From: Acidobacteriota bacterium
GTDB lineage: Bacteria; Acidobacteriota; Blastocatellia; Pyrinomonadales; Pyrinomonadaceae
DNA: 64,000 nucleotides
Direction of reading: 5' to 3'
NCBI GenBank assembly: GCA_020199775.1
Contig: JAIVJZ010000006.1
Coordinates: 167,971 to 231,970 of the forward strand
Under the pieces are notes generated by a model. It saw nothing but the letters and a program-made list of their open reading frames with translations. It ran no database searches and was not told the DNA's origin. The number at the start of each line of letters is the position of its first letter. Within the stretch, counting starts at the first letter, position 1. This document shows positions 37,591-47,075 of the stretch, piece by piece. Made by a program: the position numbers and the translations under genes.

Positions 37591-38175
37591 CTAGCCTTTG
37601 CGTAGCTCGGTGAGCACCTGCTTGGCGACGGATTTGAGCGTGTCGAAGACGCCGACGCCTTTGTAGGCGACGGCTTCGTGAACGGCCTCGTCTTTGCGTC
37701 GCAGTTCGCTCACGAGTTCGTCCGGGGGGATGACGTTGGGCAGATCGCGTTTGTTGAGTTGGAGAACGTAGGGCAGTTTCAACAGGTCGTAGCCGTTGGC
37801 CTTGAGATTTTCTTCGAGGTTGTAGAGCGCTTCGATGTTGGCGTCCATGCGCTCTTCCTGACTGTCTGCGACGAAGACCACGCCGTCAACGCCTTTGAGG
37901 ATAAGTTTGCGCGAGGCGTCGTAGAAGACCTGCCCGGGAACTGTGTAGAGGTGAAAGCGTGTCTTGAAGCCGCGCACCGTGCCGAGTTCGAGCGGCATGA
38001 AGTCGAAGAAGAGCGTGCGGTCGGTTTCGGTCGCGAGGCTGATGAGCTTGCCTTTCGAGGCGGGCGCGGTCGAATCGTAGATGTATTGCAGGTTGGTCGT
38101 CTTGCCGCACAGCCCCGGCCCGTAATAGACGATCTTGCAATTGATTTCGCGTGATGCGTAGTTGATAAAAGTCAT
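37591..38175 (-). CDS. mglA: MglA-like Ras-type GTPase
   Basis: 194 aa from ATG at 38175, which gives the exact family start MTFINYASREINCKIVYYG. The P-loop is GPGLCGKTTNLQYIY; switch-region and G3 features lie in RTLFFDFMPLELGTVRGFKT and HLYTVPGQVFY; G4 is QLNKRDLP. MglA sets cell polarity and drives gliding or type IV pilus-based motility in Myxococcus and related systems, and is turned off by the roadblock GAP MglB, encoded immediately upstream here. No other motility gene lies in the window. Confidence 0.93.
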   Translation of the reverse strand: MTFINYASREINCKIVYYGPGLCGKTTNLQYIYDSTAPASKGKLISLATETDRTLFFDFMPLELGTVRGFKTRFHLYTVPGQVFYDASRKLILKGVDGVVFVADSQEERMDANIEALYNLEENLKANGYDLLKLPYVLQLNKRDLPNVIPPDELVSELRRKDEAVHEAVAYKGVGVFDTLKSVAKQVLTELRKG

Positions 38176-38183
38176 GGCTTTTA

Positions 38184-38254
38184 AGTGACGGGTGACGGGC
38201 GGCGGGCGACAGGACAAAAGATTTTCTTGTCACCCGTCGCCCGTCACCCGTCAC
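38184..38254. repeat. Heptamer-type intergenic inverted repeat, GTGACGG family (F)
   Basis: Left units GTGACGG, GTGACGG, GCGGCGG pair with right units GTCACCC, GTCGCCC, GTCACCC, loop ACAAAAGATTTTC-like. It separates mglB from mglA inside what is normally a tight operon and touches the mglB stop codon. Confidence 0.88.
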
Positions 38255-38736
38255 TAATTGAATAAGCTGTCAATATCATCGTCCGTGATGCCGGCGAAAA
38301 GTGAGTCGTCCTGCTCCCGCTTTGCCAACGAATCGCGTTCGACATCCTCAAAAATTGCGGCCAGTTCGCGCGACGCCTGCTTGACGCGCAGTTTGACCAG
38401 ACCGAGACTGGAACGGTCGTCGAAGACGACGACGAGCAGCGTCCGGCCGATGATGCAGATGTGGATGCTCTCACGCTCGCCTTCGTGCGAAAGCGTGGGA
38501 AACTCTTTCTCTCCAATGAGTTGCGCCATGCCTCCGGTCGCCGCGACGTTCCCGGCGGCGAGCGAGGCGAGGCTCGTCGTGTCAATATTGCTCACGTCTC
38601 CCTGCACGGCTATCGGCTGGCCGTTTTTGTCCACGAGGAAGACCACGCGGGAGAGCGATTCAGCACGCAGTTTGTGTAAAACAGACACAATCCGCTCGTA
38701 CTGTTGCTCACGCATGATCATAGGAGTGTCTGTCAT
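38254..38736 (-). CDS. mglB: Roadblock/LC7 protein, MglB-like GTPase-activating partner
   Basis: 160 aa. The roadblock core runs from about residue 10 to 125: YERIVSVLHKLRAESLSRVV, FLVDKNGQPIAVQGD, TTSLASLAAGNVAATGGMAQ and ESIHICIIGRTLLVVVFD. A short acidic tail follows (ITDDDIDSLFN). MglB dimers activate GTP hydrolysis by MglA, and gene order mglB-mglA supports the pairing. Start choices MTDTPMIMREQQ contain three in-frame Met codons within 8 residues. Confidence 0.88.
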   Translation of the reverse strand: MTDTPMIMREQQYERIVSVLHKLRAESLSRVVFLVDKNGQPIAVQGDVSNIDTTSLASLAAGNVAATGGMAQLIGEKEFPTLSHEGERESIHICIIGRTLLVVVFDDRSSLGLVKLRVKQASRELAAIFEDVERDSLAKREQDDSLFAGITDDDIDSLFN

Positions 38737-39090
38737 TAGTACAGGCGCTTTCTCTATTGGGGAGTTACTAAGGTGGGATGGTCAGAGGCCGCTATCGAGA
38801 GTCGCGATTAAAACTCAAGCCTAACATTATAAAGGAGATTGAGTGTCGGCCGGATAACGTTTGCCCCATCCCTCAAGGGTCGCACGAGGGGCGCAACTCC
38901 TTTTGGACTCTAACATAACGCCTTGAACAACATCAACTGTTTTTCTTTGTTGGTCGTTCCCGCCGTTCCCTCGCAAAAGCCCCCGGATGCCCGCAACTTA
39001 CACTACCACGTTGATTTATGCGATAGGCTGTGTTAAACTGCGGGCGTTTCCGGCTTCGAAACGGGAGTCATTTTGATAATGGAGCTTCGC
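38737..39090. other. Divergent intergenic region (354 bp)
   Basis: Between divergent mglB and the Lys-rich TPR gene. A perfect minus-strand TATAAT (38831-38826) may be the mglB -10, but no convincing -35 stands at the proper spacing. No gene is seen. Confidence 0.4.
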
Positions 39091-40113
39091 ATGAGCGAAT
39101 CTGTCAGCAAGAGCACGAAAAGGCCATCCTCCCGCCCGGTCGCAAGCAGGGGCTCTAATGCTTCACCGGCAAAAAATCCCAAGTTGGCCGCGAAGACCGA
39201 GACGCGACCGAAGCCGCTCGCCAAACGCTCCGGTGCGGAGAAAGCCCCTGTCCGCAAAGCCACAAACGACAGGACGGCGGCTATCGCAACCTCGAAATCC
39301 GCGAAGAAGAGTTCCCACACAGCTTCCAAGACGAAGAGTAAGCCTGCGGCGCGTCCCAAAGCCGTGAGTTCAAAGCCGCGCCCGGCTGCCAAAAGTAAAA
39401 CTGTAACCAAAACTTCGGCCAAGACTCCAACCAAAACTCCGGTTAAAGCTCTGGCGCGTCCGGCGTTAAAAGACGCGGGCGCAAAAAAAGACGCGGGCGC
39501 AAAGCAGGCCAAGCGCAACCCCCCCGCGCCACAGGCCGCCACAGCCGCGAAGAAGCAACCGGCTCGCACGACGACGGGTAAACCCGCCGCCCGCCCGCCC
39601 GCACCGCCGCCGCGCCAGCCGACGCTGGACGAGGCCGCCGCGTTGCGCGCCTTCGAGCGTGCGCATAAGGAGTTCGTGCGTGGTCGTTTTTCCGAGGCGC
39701 GACTGTTGTTTCGCGCGCTCATCGAGCAGCACGCGGGGGTGGCCGAAGTGACGGCGCGCTCGCGCACTTATCTCGCCATCGCCGAGGCACGGATGCGTTC
39801 GGAGAGCGCGATGCCGCGCAACGCCGAAGAGTTATATGACCGTGGCGTCATCGAACTCAATCGCGGCGATTTTGTCGCGGCACAGGAGATGTTCGAACGC
39901 GCGCTCAAGCGCGACGCCGCGGCCGCACACATTCACTATGGCCTGGCGGCCACGCGCGCGCGTCTCGGCGCGCTCGATTCCGCCCTGCAATCTCTCGGAC
40001 GCGCCCTCGAACTACAACCCAATTTGCGTGTCCGCGCGCAGCACGACCCAGACCTCGTGCCCCTGCGCAACGAGCCGGAATACGAGCGGCTCATCTTCGC
40101 GTCCCGTCCTTAG
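39091..40113 (+). CDS. Lys/Ala/Pro-rich tail fused to TPR domain
   Basis: 340 aa using ATG 39091, which has GGAG 7 nt upstream; an upstream ATG at 39079 would lie over this site. The N-terminal ~165 residues are highly basic and repetitive (KTPTKTPVKALARPALKD; KDAGAKKDAGAKQAKR), resembling histone H1/AlgP-type tails that bind nucleic acid. The C-terminal ~160 residues form TPRs (FVRGRFSEARLLFRALIEQH; AEELYDRGVIELNRGDFVAA; MFERALKRDAAAAHIHYGLA). No signal peptide. Function is unknown; a DNA-associated scaffold is plausible (inference). Confidence 0.75.
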   Translation: MSESVSKSTKRPSSRPVASRGSNASPAKNPKLAAKTETRPKPLAKRSGAEKAPVRKATNDRTAAIATSKSAKKSSHTASKTKSKPAARPKAVSSKPRPAAKSKTVTKTSAKTPTKTPVKALARPALKDAGAKKDAGAKQAKRNPPAPQAATAAKKQPARTTTGKPAARPPAPPPRQPTLDEAAALRAFERAHKEFVRGRFSEARLLFRALIEQHAGVAEVTARSRTYLAIAEARMRSESAMPRNAEELYDRGVIELNRGDFVAAQEMFERALKRDAAAAHIHYGLAATRARLGALDSALQSLGRALELQPNLRVRAQHDPDLVPLRNEPEYERLIFASRP

Positions 40114-40253
40114 AGGCCATCGTCGGCATCCGTCTCCTCCGCTTGCCACCACGTTCCATTTCCAACGCGCCGCTTTGAAAGCCCCCGGCTTTTGAGTATG
40201 ATTTCAAAGCGGGCGGTCAATTTGCCGTCACACGAAGCAGGGAGGGCGAGAGT

Positions 40254-41294
40254 TTGCACGTGTCCGGGATAGAGCGCGGTCTGAAATTGGTTGCCATCGG
40301 CGGCGGCACGGGTCTGTCGACCGTGCTGGCCGGTTTGAAGCGACTCGTAGACAGGCGCGACGACGGCGGGCAATGGCTTGCCGCGCTCGCGGCCATCGTC
40401 ACCGTCTCGGACGACGGCGGCAGCAGCGGGCGTCTGCGCGACGAACTGCAAATCCTCCCGCCCGGCGACATACGCAACTGCATGGTCGCGCTCTCGGAAG
40501 ACTCGACTCTCATGGGTCGTCTCTTCAGCTATCGTTTTCGCGGCGAGGGACACCTCGGCGGCCACAGCTTCGGCAATCTCTTTCTCGCCGCGCTCACGGA
40601 CGTGACCGGCGACTTCACGGAGGCCGTCCGCTTCTCATCCGAAGTGCTTGCCAGCAAGGGACGCATCTACCCGGCCACTCTGAACGACGTGCGCCTCGTC
40701 GCCGAACTCGAAGACGGCAGGGAAGTCTTCGGCGAAACCAACATCACGGCCTCGCACGGCACGATTCGCCGCCTGCGCCTCGAACCGGAGCAGTGTCTCC
40801 CGCTACCCGAAGCGCTCTCCGCCCTGCGCGCCGCCGACATCATCACGGTCGGGCCGGGGTCGCTCTACACCAGCATCCTGCCGAACCTGCTCGTCTCGCG
40901 CGTCGCCGAAACCATCGGTGAGTCCGAGGCCGTCAAAATTTTCATCTGCAACCTGATGACGCAGCCGGGAGAGACCGACGGCTACACCGCGCGCCAGCAC
41001 TTGCAGACCGTGAAGCGTTACGCGCCCGCCATCAACTTCGATTACGTCATCGTCAACAACCGCCACATCAGCGACGAACAGGCCGCGCGTTACCGCGCCG
41101 AGGGCGCGCACCAGATCGGTTTGACCGACCACCTTTTCGAAGAAGAGTTCAGCCACGAGGCCGAGATCGCCCGCGCCGACCTGCTCGACGAAGGCGAGAA
41201 GGTGCGCCACAGTCCCGAAAAGCTGGCGCGCGTCATCGTCGCCTGCTACGAACAGGCGTCGGCCGCGCCGCGCCCCTTCCACAGTCTCGCCTGA
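40254..41294 (+). CDS. yvcK: YvcK/CofD-like UDP-sugar-binding regulator
   Basis: 346 aa, TTG start at 40254 with a GGGAGGGCGAGA ribosome site; GTG at 40260 is an alternative. Motifs: KLVAIGGGTGLSTVLAGLKR, VTVSDDGGSSGRLRDEL, LPPGDIRNCMVALS, GGHSFGNLFLAALTDV, and ADIITVGPGSLYTSILPNLL. YvcK binds UDP-GlcNAc and adjusts peptidoglycan precursor flow and carbon use. Its stop overlaps the start of glmU (TGATG), so the regulator and the enzyme that makes its ligand are translationally coupled. Confidence 0.92.
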   Translation: MHVSGIERGLKLVAIGGGTGLSTVLAGLKRLVDRRDDGGQWLAALAAIVTVSDDGGSSGRLRDELQILPPGDIRNCMVALSEDSTLMGRLFSYRFRGEGHLGGHSFGNLFLAALTDVTGDFTEAVRFSSEVLASKGRIYPATLNDVRLVAELEDGREVFGETNITASHGTIRRLRLEPEQCLPLPEALSALRAADIITVGPGSLYTSILPNLLVSRVAETIGESEAVKIFICNLMTQPGETDGYTARQHLQTVKRYAPAINFDYVIVNNRHISDEQAARYRAEGAHQIGLTDHLFEEEFSHEAEIARADLLDEGEKVRHSPEKLARVIVACYEQASAAPRPFHSLA

Positions 41295-42850
41295 TGCCTG
41301 AGAACATAATGGACAAACAGCAGCCCCCGTCCCACCCTCCGCCAACGCCAACGCCGACCGCGACGCCGACGACCACGCCGACGCCCGCGACCGCCAGCGC
41401 GCCGCTCGACGTGCTCATCCTCGCCGCCGGGCTCGGCACGCGGATGCACTCGCGCACGGCCAAGGTCTTGCACCAACTCGGAGGCCGCCCGCTCATCGCG
41501 CACGTCTGCCACACGGCCGCCGCGCTCGTCAAAGAAGGCCGCCCCGTCCACATCGTCGTCGGGCATCAGGCGGAAGAAGTGAAGGCGGCCGTCAACCAAG
41601 AACTCGGCGAGGGCGGCGCGATCTTCATCACGCAGACCGAACAGCGCGGCACGGGCGACGCGGTGATGGCCGCGCAGGCCGCGCTCGTAGACGCCAATTC
41701 CACGCTCCTCGTGCTTTCCGGCGACGTGCCGCTCATGCATCACGAGACGCTCGGCGCGCTCGTCCACCAACACCGCACGCACCGCGGGCGCGGCGCGGCC
41801 TGCTCCGTGCTCACCGTCAAACTCGAAGACCCGACGGGCTACGGGCGCATCGTGCGCGACGCGGACGGCCGCTTCGAACGCATCGTCGAACAGCGTGACG
41901 CCACGCCCGAAGAGCGTCAGATCAAAGAGATCAATTCCGGCATTTATTGTTTCGAGACGCGCGTTCTCTTCGGCGCGCTCGCGCGCGTGCAGCCCGCCAA
42001 CGCGCAGGGCGAATACTATCTGACGGACGTGCCCGGCATCCTTCGCGCCGACGGCGAAGACGTGAGCGTCTTCACGCACACGGACGCGCGCGAAGTCTCC
42101 GGCATCAACACGCGCGTCGAACTTGCCGAGTTCGAACGCCTCCTGCGCCTGCGGACGCTGCGCCGCCTCATGCTCGACAGCGGCGTCACCATCATCGACC
42201 CGGCGCACACCTACGTCTCGCCGGAAGCGCAGATCGGCCACGACACCATCATCCACCCCGGCGTCCACATCGAAGGACGCACGCAGATCGGCGAGGGCTG
42301 CGAGATACGTTCCGGCACGCGCATCTCCAACTCGCGCGTCGGCAGCGGCGTGCAGATCAAAGACCATTCGGTCATCGTCGATTCCGACATCGCCGACAAC
42401 TGCTCGGTCGGCCCCTTCGCGCACCTGCGCATGAACGCGCAACTCGAAGAACAGTCGGCGGTCGGCAACTTCGTCGAGATGAAGAAGTCGCGGCTCGGCC
42501 GCAAGTCGAAGGCGATGCACCTGACCTATCTCGGCGACGCGGAGGTCGGGGCGCGCACGAACATCGGCGCGGGCACGGTGACGTGCAACTACGACGGCGT
42601 GAACAAAAATCCGACCGTCATCGAACAGGATGTCAAGATCGGTTCGGACACGATGCTCGTCGCGCCGGTCACGGTCGGCGCGCGCAGCGTCACCGGCGCG
42701 GGGTCGGTCGTCACGCGCGACGTACCGCCCGACACGCTCGTGGCGGGCGTTCCCGCCACGGTCAAAAAAAGCCTCCGTCCCGCCGTGCCTCCCGCTCAAG
42801 GCGCGCCCGAACAAACAGAAGAAGAAACGACAAAGGCAGTAACGGATTAG
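41294..42850 (+). CDS. glmU: Bifunctional GlmU (GlcN-1-P acetyltransferase / GlcNAc-1-P uridyltransferase)
   Basis: 518 aa, longer than the usual ~455 because of a Pro/Thr-rich N-terminal extension of ~35 residues (PPTPTPTATPTTTPTPATAS) and a Pro/Glu-rich tail. Nucleotidyltransferase domain: DVLILAAGLGTRMHSRTAKV, TEQRGTGDAV, VLSGDVPLM, INSGIYCFE. Left-handed beta-helix with hexapeptides (EAQIGHDTIIHPGVHIEG; LTYLGDAEVGARTNIGAGTV; CNYDGVNKNPTVIEQDVKIG) is intact. It makes UDP-GlcNAc. The ATG overlaps the yvcK stop, and glmS follows after a hairpin. Confidence 0.95.
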   Translation: MPENIMDKQQPPSHPPPTPTPTATPTTTPTPATASAPLDVLILAAGLGTRMHSRTAKVLHQLGGRPLIAHVCHTAAALVKEGRPVHIVVGHQAEEVKAAVNQELGEGGAIFITQTEQRGTGDAVMAAQAALVDANSTLLVLSGDVPLMHHETLGALVHQHRTHRGRGAACSVLTVKLEDPTGYGRIVRDADGRFERIVEQRDATPEERQIKEINSGIYCFETRVLFGALARVQPANAQGEYYLTDVPGILRADGEDVSVFTHTDAREVSGINTRVELAEFERLLRLRTLRRLMLDSGVTIIDPAHTYVSPEAQIGHDTIIHPGVHIEGRTQIGEGCEIRSGTRISNSRVGSGVQIKDHSVIVDSDIADNCSVGPFAHLRMNAQLEEQSAVGNFVEMKKSRLGRKSKAMHLTYLGDAEVGARTNIGAGTVTCNYDGVNKNPTVIEQDVKIGSDTMLVAPVTVGARSVTGAGSVVTRDVPPDTLVAGVPATVKKSLRPAVPPAQGAPEQTEEETTKAVTD

Positions 42851-42925
42851 TGAATCGTGAATCGTCAATCATAAATAGAAGAAGACGGGTTTTATCTATT
42901 TACGATTGACGATTCACGATTCACG
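42850..42925. repeat. Heptamer-type intergenic inverted repeat, GTGAATC family (B2)
   Basis: TGAATCGTGAATCGTCAATC on the left pairs with GATTGACGATTCACGATTCA on the right, apex AAATAGAAGAAGACGGGTTTTATC. It fills the glmU-glmS gap from the glmU stop and leaves only the glmS ribosome site (GAAAGGGAAAG). Confidence 0.9.
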
Positions 42926-42948
42926 TCTTTTGAAAGGGAAAGCAATAC

Positions 42949-44808
42949 ATGTGTGGCATCGTCGGATACGTCGGTAACAAACAGGTCGTGCCGGTCATCA
43001 TTGACGGCTTGCGCAAACTCGAATATCGCGGTTACGACTCGGCCGGGATCGCCGTCGTAGACGAAGCGCACACGCTCGACATTCGCCGCGCCGAGGGGAA
43101 ACTGCGCAACCTCGAAGAGGCGATTCGCCTCAAACCGCTCGACGGCACTTACGGCATCGGCCACACGCGCTGGGCGACGCACGGCCGCCCGACGGAAGAA
43201 AACGCGCACCCACACCGCGACTGCACGGGGCGCGTCGTCGTCGTCCACAACGGCATCATCGAAAATTACCTTCACCTCAAAGAACGCCTGCGCAAGACGG
43301 ATCATAATTTCGTCACCGAGACCGACACGGAAGTCATCGCCCACCTGATCGAAGAATACCTGCGCGAGGAAGAGAGGTTGGAATCGGCCGTGCAGCGCGC
43401 CGTGCGCGACTTGCGCGGCATCTTCGCGCTCTCGATCATCTCGGTTGACGAACCCGACCTGATCATCGCGGTCAGGCAAGGGCCGCCCGTCGTCATCGGG
43501 CTCGGCGACGGCGAGTTTTTCGTCGCCTCGGACATCCCGCCCATCCTGCAACACACGCGCGACGTGTTCTACCTCGGCGAGCGCGAAATCGCCGTGCTCA
43601 CGCGCGACGCCGTGCGCGTCACGGACTTCGAGGGCGATCTGCGCGAGCCGCAGCAGCAGCGCATCACCTGGGACCCGATCATGGCGGAGAAGGGCGGCTT
43701 CAAGCATTTCATGCTCAAGGAGATTTACGAGCAGCCGCGCGCCGTGCGCGACACCGTGCAGGGGCGCATCTCCTTGGACACGGGGCGCGTCTATCTCGAC
43801 GAGATGAACATCACCGAGGCCGAGTTCAAAAGTTTCGACCGCGTGATGATCGTCGCCTGCGGTACGTCGTGGCACGCCGGGCTGGCGGGCAAGTACATGC
43901 TCGAACAGTTCGCGCGCGTGCCCATCGAAGTCGACTACGCCTCGGAGTTTCGCTATCGCGATCCGGTCATCAACGAGCGGACGCTCTTAGTCGTCATCTC
44001 GCAGTCGGGCGAGACGGCCGACACCATCGCCGCCCTGCGCGAGGCCAAAGAGCGCGGCGCGAAGATTCTCTCGATCTGCAACGTGCAGGGTTCGATGATC
44101 ACGCGCGAATCCGACGGCACCATTCTGACGCACGCCGGGCCGGAGATCGGCGTCGCTTCCACCAAAGCCTTCACCGCCCAGATGATCGCGCTCTACCTCT
44201 TCGGGCTCCACCTCGGACAACTGCGCGGCGCGCTCTCCAGCGAAGAGGCCAAACACCACGCGCAGGAGTTGGCCGAACTGCCCGTCAAGATCGAGCGCCT
44301 CCTGAGCGAGTCGGATTCGCTCGAAGAACTGGCGCGCGAGTTTCACCGCTCCACCGATTTCCTCTACCTTGGGCGCGGCATCAATTTCCCCGTCGCGCTC
44401 GAAGGCGCGCTCAAGCTCAAAGAGATTTCCTACATCCACGCCGAAGGTTATCCGGCGGGCGAGATGAAGCACGGGCCGAACGCGCTGATCGACGAACGCC
44501 TCCCCGTCGTCGTCATCAACACGCGCGAGGAGGGCGACCGCGCCTCCGAACTGCGCTACGAGAAGACCCACTCCAACATCGTCGAAGTCAAAGCGCGCGA
44601 GGGACTCGTGCTCTCGGTTTTGACCGAGGGCGACGAGATGTCTGCGGCCGTCTCCGATCACGTCATCGAGATTCCCGCGTCGAGCGATCTGCTCTCGCCC
44701 ATCCTCGCCGTCATCCCCCTCCAACTCCTCGCCTACCACATCGCCGTCCGCCGCGGCTGCGACGTCGATCAGCCGCGCAATCTGGCGAAGTCCGTTACGG
44801 TCGAGTAA
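42949..44808 (+). CDS. glmS: Glutamine--fructose-6-phosphate aminotransferase GlmS
   Basis: 619 aa, full length. The N-terminal Ntn glutaminase begins [11 protein letters not shown] with nucleophilic Cys2, followed by [12 protein letters not shown] and [13 protein letters not shown]. Two SIS domains: [52 protein letters not shown], and the C-terminal [20 protein letters not shown]. It makes glucosamine-6-phosphate, the first step toward UDP-GlcNAc, complementing glmU next door. No glmS ribozyme is seen in the 5' leader. Confidence 0.96.
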   Translation: MCGIVGYVGNKQVVPVIIDGLRKLEYRGYDSAGIAVVDEAHTLDIRRAEGKLRNLEEAIRLKPLDGTYGIGHTRWATHGRPTEENAHPHRDCTGRVVVVHNGIIENYLHLKERLRKTDHNFVTETDTEVIAHLIEEYLREEERLESAVQRAVRDLRGIFALSIISVDEPDLIIAVRQGPPVVIGLGDGEFFVASDIPPILQHTRDVFYLGEREIAVLTRDAVRVTDFEGDLREPQQQRITWDPIMAEKGGFKHFMLKEIYEQPRAVRDTVQGRISLDTGRVYLDEMNITEAEFKSFDRVMIVACGTSWHAGLAGKYMLEQFARVPIEVDYASEFRYRDPVINERTLLVVISQSGETADTIAALREAKERGAKILSICNVQGSMITRESDGTILTHAGPEIGVASTKAFTAQMIALYLFGLHLGQLRGALSSEEAKHHAQELAELPVKIERLLSESDSLEELAREFHRSTDFLYLGRGINFPVALEGALKLKEISYIHAEGYPAGEMKHGPNALIDERLPVVVINTREEGDRASELRYEKTHSNIVEVKAREGLVLSVLTEGDEMSAAVSDHVIEIPASSDLLSPILAVIPLQLLAYHIAVRRGCDVDQPRNLAKSVTVE

Positions 44809-44835
44809 GATGCCCCGGCAGGAGGACTCACGACC

Positions 44836-45174
44836 ATGACCGGCGACGAATTAGAACGGGCTATCGAGTTTTTGTTGAAGAACCAAGCAGCTTTTGAGGC
44901 CAGACAAGCGGCTTTTGACGCCAGACAAGCAGCCCATGATGACAGGCAAGCGGCCGCCGACGCCAGATTCGAGGCGGCACGGGAGCAAACGAATCAACAG
45001 ATCAGCGAATTGACTGTCTCGCAGCAGGCGACGCAGCGTCAACTGGATCACTTAACTAACGTCGTGGCGAGCATCGCCGAAACTACGCGGCGCAACTCGG
45101 AAGACATCGACGCTTTGGTCAAACTCGTCGGCGGGCTGGTCGAAGGCCGCAACGGAAAGTCCGGCAGTAGTTAA
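44836..45174 (+). CDS. Small coiled-coil protein, MTGDE family member 1
   Basis: 112 aa with AGGAGG 10 nt upstream. Highly helical, with ARQAAF/ARQAAH repeats followed by a coiled coil. The family's N-terminus (MTG.E.ERAIEFLLK.QA) and C-terminus (AL.KLVGG.VEGR) are shared with the product of 47076-47435. Function unknown. It begins 27 nt after glmS and may be read from the same transcript. Confidence 0.75.
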   Translation: MTGDELERAIEFLLKNQAAFEARQAAFDARQAAHDDRQAAADARFEAAREQTNQQISELTVSQQATQRQLDHLTNVVASIAETTRRNSEDIDALVKLVGGLVEGRNGKSGSS

Positions 45175-45566
45175 GCCTTCGCATTCTCGTCCCGCTCTGC
45201 ACCGGGTTCGCGCGCTCATGCGCTGGCCTCTTTAACTTCCTCTTTAACTTCCTCCGCGCAGATTTTCTTCGCGCCCAAAATCTCTTACAGCGAAATCGAA
45301 CAGGACGCGTTACCGCACAGGTGGAGTTCGCTCCGCCTGCGCGGCCTGAACGTCCCTCAAACTCCCTCCCGAGGGTCATGGCCTTTGACTTGCATTGAAG
45401 GCGTGGCACGAGTTTATTTTCCGTCGAGCATGGAGTTCGTTCCCCGCAAAACCGGGCATCCCCGGCCGGGGGGCGTCGCGCGGCGTAGTGAAAACCTACA
45501 CCGTCGCGAGACGTTTTTGGATAAGAGCGAGACAGAGTTTCCGATCAGCCGTGGAGGGATGGGCCA
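45175..45566. other. Intergenic region (392 bp)
   Basis: No convincing gene. Contains a short 12-nt tandem repeat CTCTTTAACTTC x2 at ~45228-45251. No terminator or promoter was recognised. Confidence 0.4.
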
Positions 45567-46967
45567 GTGAATAAAATCAGATTTACAGTCGTATCGAGTC
45601 TGGTGTTCGCGCTCCTGTGCGTCAACCTGCCGGTGTCGGCGCAAGTCAGGCGTCCGTCAACGCGTCCCGCCCCGGCGCCGCGACAGACCACAAAGGCGCG
45701 CACCACAACGACGACGGCGGCGTCGCGCAGAACGCCGGCGCAGGCGAGGGTGACGGCGACGGACGCGCGCCTGACCGGACTCTATCGCCTCGACCCCACG
45801 CGCAGCGACGACCCGCGCGCGGCGGCCGAGCGCGCGATCACCTTTCTCCTGCCCGAAGAAAAGGAGCTCGTCGCAGAGAGGTTAACCACGCGCCTCACTT
45901 CCCCCGATCAGATCGCCATCGAACGGCGCGGGCAGAGCATCAGCATCGGCTCGACCCGCGCGCCGCGCGTCTCCTTCGAGGCCGACGGGCGCACGCGCAC
46001 CGAGCAGGCCAGCGACGGCCACACGGTCACGACCCGCGCCGCGCTCTACGCCGACCAGTTGATGATCAGTTCCAACGCCAGCCGCGACCCCGACGACGAG
46101 TTCTCCGTCAACTTCGATTCGCTCGACAACGGCACACGGCTGCGGGTCACGCGCCGCATCCGTGACGCGCGCGTCGCCCAGCCCGTCGTCGTGCAAAGCA
46201 CCTACGACAAGATTTCTCCGGTCGCGCGCTTCAACATCTACGGCGAGCCCGAGGCGTCGCGCACGACGGCGACCGCGGCGCGCCGGAGAGACGCGCCGCG
46301 CCAAACGGCCGGCGACCGCCGCAGGACTGCGCCCGTTGAGCAGGCGAGACAGCAGCAACAACAACAGCCGCGTCCCGCCCCGCCCGTCATCAGGAACCGC
46401 GAGCCGCGCCTGCCCGCGCCCGTGAACGAAGGTTTCGTGATCGGTGGTAACACGCAATTCATCGCCACGCTCGACACCACTCTGAGCACGTCGAACGCGC
46501 GCGAGGGCGACCGCTTCACGCTGACCGTGCGCGAGCCGTCGGTCTTCGCGGGCGCGATCATCGAAGGCACCATCTCGCGCGTTGATCGCGGCGGGCGTGT
46601 TTCCGGCCGCTCCGAGTTGATGTTTAATTTCGAGCGCATCCGTCTGCGCGACGGGCGCACGGCTGAGTTTGCCGCCGAGATCGAGAGCGTGCGCGCCGTG
46701 GGCGGCGAAGACGTGCGCATTGACAACGAGGGCGAAGGCTCCGTACAGGAGGGCAATAGCCAGACCAATCGCACGACCGAGCGCGCGGCCATCGGCGCGG
46801 CCGTCGGCGCGATCATCGGGGCGATCTCCGGAGGCGGCAAGGGCGCGGCCATCGGCGCGGCCATCGGCGCGGGCGCGGGCGCGGGCTCCGTCTACGCGCA
46901 GGGGCGCGACTATCTCGAACTCGGCGCGGGCACGGAATTCATCCTGCGCGCCGCCGGTTCACGCTAG
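45567..46967 (+). CDS. Exported protein with C-terminal glycine-zipper domain
   Basis: 466 aa, GTG start with GGAGGG upstream. Signal peptide ends VNLPVSAQ. A Thr/Arg/Pro-rich linker precedes a beta-rich region (TTRLTSPDQIAIERRGQSIS). A second low-complexity stretch (VEQARQQQQQQPRPAPPV) leads to a C-terminal domain: VIGGNTQFIATLDTTLSTSN, FAGAIIEGTISRVDRGGRVS, then a glycine zipper (AAIGAAVGAIIGAISGGGKG and a second copy) and LELGAGTEFILRAAG. The pattern matches exported YMGG-like/'capsule-type barrel' proteins. Function unknown. Confidence 0.75.
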   Translation: MNKIRFTVVSSLVFALLCVNLPVSAQVRRPSTRPAPAPRQTTKARTTTTTAASRRTPAQARVTATDARLTGLYRLDPTRSDDPRAAAERAITFLLPEEKELVAERLTTRLTSPDQIAIERRGQSISIGSTRAPRVSFEADGRTRTEQASDGHTVTTRAALYADQLMISSNASRDPDDEFSVNFDSLDNGTRLRVTRRIRDARVAQPVVVQSTYDKISPVARFNIYGEPEASRTTATAARRRDAPRQTAGDRRRTAPVEQARQQQQQQPRPAPPVIRNREPRLPAPVNEGFVIGGNTQFIATLDTTLSTSNAREGDRFTLTVREPSVFAGAIIEGTISRVDRGGRVSGRSELMFNFERIRLRDGRTAEFAAEIESVRAVGGEDVRIDNEGEGSVQEGNSQTNRTTERAAIGAAVGAIIGAISGGGKGAAIGAAIGAGAGAGSVYAQGRDYLELGAGTEFILRAAGSR

Positions 46968-46994
46968 GCCGCACGCCCCCGACACGCAAAACTT

Positions 46995-47043
46995 GCGCCC
47001 CGGAGAGTCGTCTTCACAGGCGACTTTCCGGGGCGCGGTTTTT
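46995..47043 (+). terminator. Rho-independent terminator
   Basis: GCGCCCCGGAGAGTCG (46995-47010) pairs with CGACTTTCCGGGGCGC (47021-47036), one mismatch, 10-nt loop, then GGTTTTT. It ends the glycine-zipper gene transcript. Confidence 0.85.
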
Positions 47044-47075
47044 GTGTACAATGGCGGCGCAGGAGGTGGAGCGAC

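Noticed and set aside
42850..42948. glmS ribozyme upstream of glmS
   Set aside because: The 5' region is a GTGAATC-type inverted repeat without ribozyme core features.
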